DNA from: Betaproteobacteria bacterium
GTDB taxonomy: Bacteria; Pseudomonadota; Gammaproteobacteria; Burkholderiales; SG8-39
Assembly: GCA_009693235.1 (NCBI GenBank)
Contig: SHXR01000023.1
Location: forward strand, 1-56,731
Length of the DNA stretch: 56,731 nt
Direction of reading: 5' to 3'
Both the position numbers and the translations under genes were made by a program. Numbering within the stretch: position 1 is the first letter of the stretch; the number at the start of each line of letters is the position of its first letter. Shown here one piece after another: positions 18,784-28,156 of this stretch. The notes below the pieces were generated by a model. The model saw nothing but the letters and a program-made list of their open reading frames with translations, was not told where the DNA came from and ran no database searches.

Positions 18784-19815
18784 CTAACCCACCGCCTGCA
18801 ACGACTGTCTTGCTATCCGCATCCGCTCCGTGCGCATGTCATCGCCACGCACTTCGCGCAGCGCGTAGCCCACGAAGTTCGCGACCACGTCCTTCCGCCA
18901 ATAGAGATCAAGGTCGGTGTTATCCGTCGGCTTGGCTTGCGATGCGGCCTTCGCGCCGATTTCTGCGATCACCTCATCGGTGAGGTGCTTCCCGATCAGT
19001 AGCTCGCCCGCCTTGGTCACGATCGGGCGCGGTGCGCAGGCGCCCAGCACGATCCGCGCGTCCTCAACCACGCCGTCCGCACCGAGCCGCACTGCTGCCG
19101 CCACGCCCAGCACCGGGAAATAAAACGATCCACGACGACGCAACTTCCAATAACTGCTTTGCCAACCGCTCGCTGCGGGCAGCATCACATCGGTAAGAAT
19201 CTCATCGGACTTGAGAGTGAGATAGTCCATGCCGTCATTGCGATAAAGATCGGCGAGCGCCACCTCGCGCTCCCCGCGCGAAGAAACGAGTCGCACCTTC
19301 GCACCCAGCGCGATCAATGCAGACGCGGTATCGGTGGATGAGACGGCCAGACATAGCCGGCTCTTGGTCGCCACCCAGCAGATCTTGCCGTCTTTCTTCA
19401 TGCAGAAATCGATGGCTTGTCGCCATTCGAAGTTCTGGTTGTAATAGGTACAACGCGTATCGAGACACAGGTTGCCGCCCGGCGTGCCCATATTGCGAAG
19501 ATGCGGCGTGGCAACTTGCGCGGCGGCTTGCCATAGCGCGCGATAACCAGAGCGCACCGGTTCGGCTGCGACGACATCGCTCAGCGTGAGCGCGCCGCCA
19601 AGCGTGAGTCCCGTGCCATTAGCGATACGCTTCAAGCCTTGCACTTTGCGCAGCGACACGAGCGTTTTGGGAACCTGCTGCTTTCGCTTCATGTTCGGAA
19701 AGAGGTCGGTGCCACCGGCGACAATCATCACGCTGGGCCCTTCGCCGGCAAGGATCGATGCAGCCTCTGCGATCGTCGCGGGTGATCGGTAACTAAACCA
19801 CGGCAAACGCATCAT
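18784..19815 (-). CDS. hcrB: 4-hydroxybenzoyl-CoA reductase-like FAD subunit with 4Fe-4S loop
   Basis: A 343-residue FAD-binding subunit of the xanthine dehydrogenase family (VMIVAGGTDLFPNMK, then TPGGNLCLDTRCTYYNQ). It contains the feature that sets 4-hydroxybenzoyl-CoA reductase beta subunits apart: an inserted cysteine-rich loop (Cys117, 122, 138, 146, 155) that holds an extra [4Fe-4S] cluster. The enzyme removes the para-hydroxyl of 4-hydroxybenzoyl-CoA to give benzoyl-CoA with ferredoxin electrons. The start ATG overlaps the stop of the Mo-subunit gene. This subunit is intact while its two partners are broken, so no working enzyme is expected from this locus. Confidence 0.8.
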   Translation of the reverse strand: MMRLPWFSYRSPATIAEAASILAGEGPSVMIVAGGTDLFPNMKRKQQVPKTLVSLRKVQGLKRIANGTGLTLGGALTLSDVVAAEPVRSGYRALWQAAAQVATPHLRNMGTPGGNLCLDTRCTYYNQNFEWRQAIDFCMKKDGKICWVATKSRLCLAVSSTDTASALIALGAKVRLVSSRGEREVALADLYRNDGMDYLTLKSDEILTDVMLPAASGWQSSYWKLRRRGSFYFPVLGVAAAVRLGADGVVEDARIVLGACAPRPIVTKAGELLIGKHLTDEVIAEIGAKAASQAKPTDNTDLDLYWRKDVVANFVGYALREVRGDDMRTERMRIARQSLQAVG

Positions 19816-22283
19816 GACTGAGCGACCTCACGCTTACGGCCGGGCACGCGCACCGGACCTTCCTTAGCGGCATTGCCATCGCCGCCCTCGCCGGGTGTGG
19901 GTACGAAGATCGGTTCGGGATACGGCACATCGGGAAAGTGCTCAGGCCCCACGCGCGGTGTCTGTCCTTTCGCTTTTCGTTCAAGCGCGCGAAGAATCTT
20001 GTCTGGCGTGATCGGCACCTCATCGATCCGCACACCGATCGCATCGAAGATCGCATTGGCGAGTGCCGGCATCACGGGAAGGAGTGGGCCCTGCCCAACT
20101 TCCTTCGCCCCGAACGGACAATTCTGGTCCGGATCTTCCACCAGCACGGTGTCGATGTCGGGCATATCGAGCGTCGTCGGGCTCTTGTATTCGAGGAGCG
20201 AGGGGATCTTATGCACCAGCGCATTCGACATATTCGCAGGCAGACGCCGAAAACTTTGCTCTTCCATTAGCGCCTCACTTAATCCCATATACACGCTGCC
20301 TTCGACCTGTCCGCGCACCAGTACCGGATTGATCGCTTGGCCGATGTCATGCGCGATCCAAATCTTGGGAACGGTGATCCAACCCGTGGCCGGATCGACT
20401 TCGACTTCGACCACGCACGCGGTGTAGGAGTACGCGGGCGACGGCCCCACCCCGGCCCCTTTATAGCGGCCCGGCGCGCGCAGCGGCACATAGGATCCCA
20501 CTGACCAGAGCGTGCCGAATTTCTCTTCAGCGAAGCCGATCGCCTCGCGGAACGTAAGGCTCCTCGATGGATCTTCCGAGAAGAATACGCGTCCTTGCAA
20601 GAAGACCAACAGATCGGGGCGGACGCCAATTTGCGCGGACGCAGCTTCCGCGATCTGATCGCGGATACGCTCGGCGGCCTGGATCGCCGCATTGCCCATC
20701 ATCACCGTCACGCGACTTGAATACGACCCAAGATCGACCGGAGTGATCCCAGTGTCGCCGGTCACACAACGCACATCAAAGGGTTCGATACCAAGCACTT
20801 CGGCGACGATCGCGACCAATACGTCGTCCGAACCTTGGCCGATCTCGGTCGCGCCGCAAAACACCGTCACCTGCCCGCTGCGATCGACCAGCAGTTGCAC
20901 GCCCGCATGCGGCATCTTGTTCCAATAGATGGGCAGCCCGGCGCCGCACAGATACGAGTTGCATGCAATGCCCACACCGCGACCGTAAGGGAGCTTCTTG
21001 TGTCGGGCCTTCCAGTTGGAGCGTTCAACGACTTGGCGGATGCACTCGGCAAGTCCGATGGTGCCGATCTTCAATCAGTTCGCAGTGAGCGAATCAGGCT
21101 GGGCTACCATGTTCAAACGCAATTCCGCTGGATTAATGTCGAGTTTCTCTGCGATCTTGTCGAGCTGCACTTCCTGACCGAAACGCGGTTGCGGCGTGCC
21201 ATGGCCTCGCTTGGGGCCGCAGGGTGGTTTGTTCGTGAACACCCGGCACGCTTCAAAGCGATAACGCGGCAGATCGTAGGTCACGGTCTGCAATGCCCCG
21301 GTATAGAAGGTACTCGCCACGCCATACGACTCATAGCCACCGCCATCGAGCAGGGTCTGCAAATGCATGCCGGTGAGCTTGCCTTCCTTAGTGACGCCGG
21401 TGCGCATCTTCATCAGCACCGGATGCCGCCCGCGATGCATATAGAACACTTCTTCGCGGTTGAGGCAGATCTTCACTGGGCGACCCAGCATGAGCGCGGC
21501 CTTCGCCACCGCCATCTCGTGATTGGACACATCGCACTTGCCGCCGAACCCGCCGCCGTTCGGGCAGGCGATCACGCGGATTTGCTGCGGTGGCATCTTC
21601 AACACGCGGGCAAGACAGCGATGCACATAATGAGACACCTGGGTGCTCGACCAAAACGTGATCTTGCCGTCCGGATCAACCGTCGCAACGGATGCATGCT
21701 GCTCGATCGGCAAATGCGTATTGCCTTCGTAGAAGAACAAGTCTTCGAAAACATGATCGGACTTGGCGAGTGCCTCCTCGACATCGCCGAATTAGAAGGC
21801 CTGTAGTCGATGGATGTTGCCCTGCTCGCCGTAGTCGTGAATGCGTGGTTCGGGATTCTTGAGCGCCTCTTCGGGTGACGAGATCGTCTTCAACGGCCGG
21901 TATTTCACCTCGATGAGTGCGAGCGCCTCGGTGGCCGTCTGCTCATCCCGTCCGATGACCGCCGCGACCGGATCACCGACATAGCGAACATGGTCAGGGG
22001 CGAGTGGATATTCGTCCTGCGTTACCGGCAAGATACCGAACGAATACGGGAAGTCCTTACCGGTCAGCACGAGATGCACACCCGGATGCTGTGCAGCGCG
22101 CGACGCATCGATCGCTTCAATCATCGCATGCGGATGGGGCGATCGCAGCAACCGGCAATGCAGCATGCGCGGCAGCACGACATCATCGGCAAATCAAGTG
22201 AGCCCGGTGACCTTCGCGCGACCATCGACGCGTCGGCGCGGCTTGCCGATGACATCGAACTTTCTCTTCACTGTGGTGCTCAT
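19812..22283 (-). pseudogene. hcrA: 4-hydroxybenzoyl-CoA reductase-like molybdenum subunit with three premature stops
   Basis: A single 824-codon frame with no indel encodes a xanthine-oxidase-type Mo subunit. Landmarks are PRMLHCRLLRSPHPHAMIEA, GGGFGGKCDVSNHE (cofactor-binding), TEIGQGSDDVL and the catalytic-Glu motif FGAKEVGQGP near the C-terminus. It is interrupted by TGA at 22194-22196 (GLT*FADDVV; CGA to TGA fits), TAA at 21792-21794 (LQAF*FGDVEE; CAA to TAA) and TGA at 21075-21077 (LTAN*LKIGTIG; TGG to TGA). Each is one C:G to T:A transition from a sense codon. The start overlaps the stop of the 2Fe-2S subunit. In this family the subunit carries the Mo-pterin active site. Confidence 0.85.
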
Positions 22284-22767
22284 CGGTGTACGCCGTCTTC
22301 ACGGAGCACGCGCGCCGCCTCTTCCACCACCTCGAAGATCTGTAGATAACCGGTGCAGCGGCACAGGTTCCCGGACAACGCCCCCTTAATTCGCTCGCGG
22401 CTTGGCGACGGCTCTTTTTCAAGCAGTGCTTTTGCCGTCAACAAAAAGCCGGGGGTGCAGTAGCCGCATTGCGTGACGCCCAGATCAGCGAACGCAGTCT
22501 GCAACGGATGCAGGGTCGCATCGCGCGACCCTCGGATTCAACCGCTAGCACGAGGCACGAAAGCGGCGGCGCGCCATCGACCAGCACCGCGCAAGCACCG
22601 CATTCACCCAACTCGCAGCCGTGTTTGGTGCCGGTGAGATCGAGATCCTCGCGCAGCACCTCCAACAAGGTCTTGTAGGGTGCGTAGAAAATGTCGGAAG
22701 ATTCGCCGTTGACGACGAACGTCCCGCGCATGTTCTGCTGAATCGCGATCCGATCGCGTTGCTGCAT
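22280..22767 (-). pseudogene. hcrC: 4-hydroxybenzoyl-CoA reductase-like 2Fe-2S subunit with a frameshift
   Basis: The N-terminal plant-type ferredoxin domain has CELGECGACAVLVDG; the C-terminal helical domain has CGYCTPGF and CRCTGY, so all eight cluster cysteines exist, but in two different frames. The break is near 22525, between LAVESEGR and DATLHPLQTAFADLG; a 1-nt deletion fits. ATG 22767 has GGAGAGG a few bases upstream. In the family this subunit passes electrons between the FAD/4Fe-4S subunit and the Mo site. It is the first gene of the hcrC-hcrA-hcrB unit. Confidence 0.82.
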
Positions 22768-22911
22768 CTTGCCTCTCCGAATCCACTTCACAGCCGGCAA
22801 CTCTACTACGGCGGCGTTGTGGTGCTATTCGGTGGCAATGCGATTCGAACGATGTGAGGCCGTGGATTGTCAAATCTTGGTTGCGTGGCAGGCCCCACCG
22901 GAGGCGCATTG

Positions 22912-23409
22912 CTAGGCGCTAGACGCGGATTTGCTGAAATTTTCCGTCCAACGATGCAGCTTCTCCCGCGCGCCGTTAGTGGCCGGATCCATCGCGGTAT
23001 CATGATCTAGTTTCTTCGCACAAAGCTCGATCACGTAGCCGTTGGGATCGCGAAAGTAAATCGATTCGAAAAAACCATGATCGGCGATCCCGCGCGTTTC
23101 GACGCCTTGCGCCGCTGCCTTCGCCCGCATAGCGTCGAGCACCGCCCGATCGACTTCGAGTACGATATGCAGATCAAAGTCGTGCTGCATCTTGAAATCG
23201 AACGGTGACTCCGGTACCTCGAAGAAAGTCAGGTACGAACCGTCATCCAACCGGTAGAAGGTATGCAGGGCGCGCGTCGTTCGACCGGTCTTGGTCTCGG
23301 TGAGATCGAGGGTACTGGCGAGCGGCAAACCGAGGAAATCTTCATAAAAGCGCCGCGTTTCCTCCGAGCGCCGGCAGCGGTAGGCACTGTGGTGAAGGCC
23401 CTTGATCAT
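22912..23409 (-). CDS. VOC-family (glyoxalase/extradiol dioxygenase fold) protein
   Basis: A 165-residue vicinal-oxygen-chelate protein. The N-terminal GLHHSAYRCRRSEETRRFYE and the later FDLHIVLEVD and DPNGYVIELCAK carry the His, His and Glu positions that bind a divalent metal in this superfamily. It could be a small ring-cleavage enzyme, a glyoxalase-like lyase or an epimerase; the sequence does not decide. The ATG overlaps the end of a short upstream open frame (23406-23534). It lies just upstream of the hcr-like genes on the same strand, and the frame is intact. Confidence 0.82.
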   Translation of the reverse strand: MIKGLHHSAYRCRRSEETRRFYEDFLGLPLASTLDLTETKTGRTTRALHTFYRLDDGSYLTFFEVPESPFDFKMQHDFDLHIVLEVDRAVLDAMRAKAAAQGVETRGIADHGFFESIYFRDPNGYVIELCAKKLDHDTAMDPATNGAREKLHRWTENFSKSASSA

Positions 23410-24023
23410 GGCGAGACATCCCTACAGATGGTGAGATTGACCGACCATACTGCAACCATTGGATTGCCCTTTAGCGATGCGCCGTAGCCATCAATCGTCG
23501 CGAAGACCTCTTGCCAGCTCTTCAGCGATTTCATGCGGCTAAGCCACGCCTGTCACGCGCGTAGCGCAATCTCCAGTCGCTTCGGTCAGCCCGAATCCGG
23601 GAAAGGCGCTACAGCCTCTGCCGGATTCGCGCCACCGCCGGTGGCAAGCGATCAAGCGCGATATGCCTTGCCTCGATCTATCTTTTAAATGATCCCTTCG
23701 CGCCACGCAATCGGCTGCGGACGATGTCCGCCGTATTTCGCTTCACACGAATTTACGCAGGGCGTCCGTGAGTTGAGTATTCAGTGTGCTGGCCATGAAC
23801 AGCCTCCGCGCGCTTTCCTAAGATCGGTGCGAGATCGTAGCATGTGCATGGCAATAGCTCGCATTAGATGTTGTAAGCTGAGAGTGCTCGAGTCCCAACA
23901 CAGGAACAGCGCCGCAAGGCCCAGGCTGTATGTCATCCGTCTGCATGGCGATTTCCCGCGCCAAGCCCGAAAGAGGCACTTTCGCCCCTTCCGGAATGAG
24001 CCTAACGGCCCGGCGTGCTTACC
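23410..24023. other. Gene-poor stretch with decayed remnants
   Basis: No intact gene is recognised over about 600 bases. On the minus strand a 42-codon frame (23406-23534, starting MKSLKSWQEVFATIDGYG) overlaps the VOC start and may be a small or truncated gene. At 23796 a minus-strand ATG with a strong GGAGG opens MASTLNTQLTDALRKFV and stops after 17 codons. This resembles the first residues of a ParD/CopG-type antitoxin. The rest looks like eroded coding sequence. Confidence 0.35.
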
Positions 24024-24337
24024 TTACATATCCATCGCCTGCGCGATTTCAATCGTGCCGCCCGCCTTCAGGATCGGGCAGCCTTTCGCTTTCTTGTGCG
24101 CATCAGCGAGGCTCGACGCCTCGATCAAGCTGTAGCCGCTCGCCGGATTCGCGCCGCCACCGTCAGCGAGTGAGCCGTCGGACTTCACCGTGCTGGATGG
24201 GCAGACCGGGTTGCCGCCATCGATAACGGCCGCCCCATCGAACCGAACCAGCTACCCCAGGCGTCCATAACGCTCTTCATTTCTGCTGGCGCCGAAGGGT
24301 GCGTTCCACCGTGGTACACGAACAGATACTTCGCCAT
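24024..24337 (-). pseudogene. YCII-related (DGPF) domain protein with a 1-nt frameshift
   Basis: The protein starts MAKYLFVYHGGTHPS and reaches DAWGSWFGSMG, then leaves the frame near 24235. The neighbouring frame continues AAVIDGGNPVCPSSTVKSDG, then GGGANPASGYSLIEASSLA and ends TIEIAQAMDM. The span is 314 nt, one short of 105 codons; loss of one G from a run of five explains it. YCII-domain proteins are small dimeric enzymes of mostly unknown reaction. It is divergent from the PucR-type gene. Confidence 0.82.
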
Positions 24338-24364
24338 TGCGATTCTCCTTGTCGGAATTTTAAT

Positions 24365-24381
24365 CGGTACCCCTCGGTACC
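24365..24381. promoter_or_regulatory. Short palindrome/direct repeat between divergent YCII and PucR genes
   Basis: CGGTACCCCTCGGTACC has the 7-mer CGGTACC twice, and GGTACC is itself palindromic, so the site reads as both a direct and an inverted repeat. Its place in the 128-base divergent intergenic region makes it a possible operator. No other support is available. Confidence 0.25.
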
Positions 24382-24465
24382 TGATATGGAGAGTATCTAC
24401 AGGGAAGCCCGCCTGCAACGGCGAAACCACTGATAATTTAGGCCCCCAGCTGTAGACAGTTAACA

Positions 24466-25753
24466 ATGGCCGGCTCCTCTTTCGACGAAGGCAAGGCGCT
24501 GACACGGTCGCTCGCCACGCTCGCCAAGCTAGGCGTCGTTCCGCGCATCGCAGCGACGCTCGATAAGGCAGCAGGCGACGTCGCGCGACGATTGCAGAAC
24601 GCCATCGTCGCTGAAATCCCTGCCTTCACCGCATAGGGCAATCCCGACGTGTTGTCGGATTTCGCTCGCCACGCCAACCATCACATCACCGAGTTGCTAC
24701 GACTGCTGGGCGGCGGGGAGCTGCGCGACTTTGCATTCGTGCGGGCGCATGCGCATTGCCGTGCCAGTCAACGCTTTCCGCTTGAGGCGATGCTGCATGC
24801 GTATCGCGCAGGTCACAAAGTTTTGTTGCAATGGATTAGCGATGCGGCGATCTCGGCCAAACCCCGTCGTCGCCAGCAGATTTTCGAGGCCGTCGCGGCA
24901 TTCTCGATCTAATATATGGACGCTGTGAGTATCGTCGTGGCGGCCGAGTATGTTGCGCAGACGCGAGTGTTCGCCGAAGCCGAAGGTAACCAGCGCACCG
25001 AGCTGCTGCGAATCTTGGTTCGCGGCTATGACGAATCCGACGGACGCGTCGCACGCCTCCTGAAGCGCGCCGGGTATCTCGAACAACGACAGAGCTTTTG
25101 TGTCGCGCTCGTGCAATCGACCGACCCGCTCTAAATGGAAAACCCAGCGCGCACAACGCATCGTCGAGGCAATCACCCAGGCGGTCGGGGCGATGTCGGT
25201 ACGGACGCTGGTCGGCATCCGCAGCAACGTCGTTACCGTGGTGTTCTCCGACGTGCGCCGCACTTCCGGCTGGACGGCTCCACAAGCGAATCTCGCCGAT
25301 CGGATTCAACCGCGCCTGCTCGTACTCGGCCCGGCGATACCGATCGGCGTGAGCAGCGACCAGCCCTCCACCGCCTTCATTCCGCGAGGCCTGCATGAAG
25401 CAGCGGTGGCCCTTGATTTCGCGAGCGTCACCGAGCGGGTCGTGCAGTTCACCGCACTGCCGATCCGACGGCTCTTGGTTCACCGCGGCGCCGACTATGT
25501 GCAGTCGGCGATGCCGGCCTGGTATCCCGGTTTCCGCGATGCTGATGCGAAGTCGCAAGGCGCGTTGGTCAAGACGTTACGCGCGCTCGCCGATGCCGAC
25601 ATGAAAATTCAAGGCGCAGCACGAGCGCTGCATGTGCATCCGAATACCATCTATGCGCGAATCCAGCGCATCAGCGATCTCACCGGGCTGGAAGCCCAGC
25701 GTTATCACCATCTCACTGATTTGCTGCTCGCGGCGGATTGCGGGCGGGGTTGA
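24466..25753 (+). pseudogene. PucR/CdaR-type transcriptional regulator with multiple lesions
   Basis: About 429 codons. The N-terminal sensing part includes NHHITELLRLLGGGELRDFA; the middle reads LRILVRGYDESDGRVARLLK; the C-terminal helix-turn-helix of the PucR type is MKIQGAARALHVHPNTIYAR. In-frame stops occur at 24634 (TAG, PAFTA*GNPDVL), 24910 (TAA, FSI*YMDAVS) and 25132 (TAA, TDPL*MENPA). Near 25150 the frame shifts; restoring one GC unit in a GCGCGCA run gives PARAQRIVEAITQ and joins the two halves. With four lesions it cannot be functional. It may have regulated nearby catabolic genes. Its stop abuts the RtcB stop. Confidence 0.85.
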
Positions 25754-26977
25754 TCAACCCTTCACACACACCACCTGCTTCAATGTGTGGACGATCTCCA
25801 CCAGATCTTTCTGCGCTGCCATGACTGCGTCGATATCCTTGTAGGCCATCAGGATCTCATCGATCACGTCTTTGTCCTTCCTGCATTCGACGCCTGCGGT
25901 CGCTCTAATCTGGTCGTCCACGGTGAAGAGCTTCTTCGCCATGGTACGACTCATCACGCGACCGGCACTGTGGCTGCAGCTCTCGAAGTTTTCCGGATTC
26001 CAGAGGCCGCGCACGATGTAACTCCGCGCACCCATGCTGCCGGGAATGATCCCAAGCTCGTCACGCTTCGCGCTCACTGCTCCTTTGCGCGTAACAAACA
26101 CTTCTGCGCCGAAATGCCGCTCCTTCTGCACATAGTTGTGGTGACAATTCACCGCCTTGATGTGCGACTCGAAGTATTTGGGGATTACCTTGCACACGGT
26201 CGCGATCAGATTGGCCATCATCACCTCGCGATTACGCGCCGCGAATGTCTGTGCCTAACCGACGGCACGCACGTAGTCGCCAAAGTACTTGGCGCCCTCT
26301 TCGAAATACGCCAGATCTCTGTGCGGCAGATTACGCTGATGAACCTCCGCGTCCTTTTTCGCAAGTTCAATAAAGTGCATACCGATCGCATTACCCACGC
26401 CACGCGAACCAGAATGCAGCATGAACCACACCACACCATCCTGGTCGAGACACACTTCGATGAAGTGATTGCCGCTACCCAGCGTGCCAAGGTGTTTGCG
26501 GTTGTTGGTCTTCTGCAGGCGTGGATGCAACTCGCAGAGCGCCTCGAATTCATCGACAAGCGTTCGCCAAATCTGTTTCACGGTGTCGGGCGGATTCTCC
26601 CAACTGCCTTGGTCGCGGCCCTTACGGATTGGCGTGGACCCATGCGGTACGGCGCGTTCGATCGCGGAGCGCAGTCGCCCCAGGTTGTCGGGGAGATCGT
26701 TGGCATGCAAGGTTGTCTTGCATGCCATCATCCCGCAGCCGATATCCACGTCCACCGCAGCCGGAATGATCGCCCGCAAGGTCGGAATCATCGACCCGAC
26801 TGTTGCACCGATGCCCAGATGCACATCAGGCATTGCAGCTATATGTTTGAACACGATCGGCAGGCGCGCTGCATTGGCAAGCTGGGCCCTGGCTTCCGCT
26901 TCGACGGGCACGCCGCGCGTCCACATCTTGATCGGGACACTTCCCTCAGCATGCTCGACGTAGTAATTTTCAGGCAT
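25754..26977 (-). pseudogene. rtcB: RtcB-type RNA ligase with one premature stop
   Basis: A full 407-residue RtcB frame. MPDVHLGIGATVGSMIP, DVDIGCGMMACK, GSGNHFIEV, HSGSRGVGN and the guanylylated-His motif SHSAGRVMSR are all present, so every metal and catalytic position looks conserved. A TAG at 26255-26257 interrupts YVRAVG*AQTFAARNR. The family has a Trp before AQ, so TGG to TAG is one G-to-A change. RtcB joins 2',3'-cyclic phosphate (or 3'-phosphate) RNA ends to 5'-OH ends. It is 41 bases after the dihydroorotate-dehydrogenase-like gene on the same strand and has no RtcA or RtcR beside it. Confidence 0.88.
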
Positions 26978-27018
26978 TACGTTTTCTCTGACCCGGCCAA
27001 GTCAAACAGGGAACCGCG

Positions 27019-28131
27019 CTATATCTCCGGCACCGCCGCTTTCAAATCCACCGCCATGTACGGGTTGAACATCGCCGCCGTTGCGGAAACAGCCGCACAG
27101 GCACCAGCCGCAATGAATTCGCGGATATCCGCGGTCGTTGCGATGCCGCCACATGCCACCACTTGCAGCGGCAGTTTCAATCGATCGATCAGCCGCACGC
27201 CTTGCTTCACGCAGGCAAGCGATAAGGGCTTGATCGCGGCGCCTGTCACTCCGGCGAATTCGCGGCCCTTGCCGAAATAGGGCGTGCCGTCCGCATTGAT
27301 GATGCGTCGGCCGGGGGCGTTGATCAGCACCAAGCCGTCCGCAACACCGGCAACCGCTTTCATCAGCGCAATGAGGCGTTCCTCATCGGGGATCGCACCG
27401 ATCTTCAACAGTATCGGGCAACCGGTCGCGGCCTTGCGCACGGCGCGCGTTATGCGCTCGCACAAGGGGACGTTCATGTACAACATCCTTTCGGCCTTGC
27501 CAACGTTGGGACATGAAAGATCGATATCGATGATCTGCGCGCCAAGGCGCGCTACACGGCCACCTAGATCGGCGAAATCCTGCACGAACGCGTCTTCGCT
27601 CACGTCGGGTGCTGCCGTTCCAACCACGGAAGCGATGAACACCTGACCGGCACCCACGGCGGCACGGGCAAGTTGTAAATCTTGTTCCCACACATCAGGC
27701 GTGATCGTCGGCAGACCAAAGGAACCGCCAGTGGTGACTTGCGAAGCGCTCTTGGGTGCGCGATCGGTCGCGAGAATCGGCAGGTTCGCATCGGCCATGC
27801 TCGCGGCGAGCGATGCCTCATCGAGATACGCCCAATTCGGCGGCGCGCCACAGAAGCGCGGGACACTGCGGACCGTCTTGTACGAGAGGATGTCAAAGCC
27901 CAAGCGCGAATACGCCGCCACCCAGCGACTCGTCGGCAGGATGCTGGGTGGAATGCCGAATCGCGATCGCACCGGAAATCCAAAAAACGATTTCATCGGC
28001 GTTTCCGGCACCGCGGGCCACGGCCCTTCGAAATGCGGGCCATGCTGCCAATTCCACTCGAAGCTGCGGTCGATGCGGTAAGTGGGGGCGAGCGGGCGCT
28101 CCAGCTGCGACGGCGATAGCGAGACGGTCAT
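27019..28131 (-). CDS. Dihydroorotate dehydrogenase/PreA-like FMN oxidoreductase
   Basis: A 370-residue TIM-barrel flavoprotein. IIDIDLSCPNVGKAERM carries the SCPN substrate loop of the DHOD/dihydropyrimidine dehydrogenase family. Near the C-terminus VVACGGIATTADIREFIAAG is the FMN-phosphate region. No 4Fe-4S domain is attached, unlike full PreA. A genuine role in pyrimidine synthesis is unlikely in this context. As the last clear gene of a six-gene operon with an ABC transporter and a flavin monooxygenase, it probably reduces or oxidises the imported compound. ATG 28131 has GGAGG 6 nt upstream. It lies 25 bases from the binding-protein gene. Confidence 0.75.
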   Translation of the reverse strand: MTVSLSPSQLERPLAPTYRIDRSFEWNWQHGPHFEGPWPAVPETPMKSFFGFPVRSRFGIPPSILPTSRWVAAYSRLGFDILSYKTVRSVPRFCGAPPNWAYLDEASLAASMADANLPILATDRAPKSASQVTTGGSFGLPTITPDVWEQDLQLARAAVGAGQVFIASVVGTAAPDVSEDAFVQDFADLGGRVARLGAQIIDIDLSCPNVGKAERMLYMNVPLCERITRAVRKAATGCPILLKIGAIPDEERLIALMKAVAGVADGLVLINAPGRRIINADGTPYFGKGREFAGVTGAAIKPLSLACVKQGVRLIDRLKLPLQVVACGGIATTADIREFIAAGACAAVSATAAMFNPYMAVDLKAAVPEI

Positions 28132-28156
28132 CGGAACCTCCAGGCGATTCGAGGGC

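Noticed and set aside
20835..21806. A 323-codon plus-strand frame opposite hcrA
   Set aside because: The minus strand encodes the Mo subunit across the whole stretch; the plus frame has no recognisable domain.
8456..26257. Stop-codon reassignment or programmed read-through as the cause of the in-frame stops
   Set aside because: TAA, TAG and TGA are all involved, no shared downstream context is seen, and the same codons end normal genes here.
25787..27280. A 497-codon open frame on the plus strand opposite rtcB and the DHOD-like gene
   Set aside because: Both minus-strand frames carry strong family motifs; the plus-strand translation is His/Arg-rich and matches nothing.
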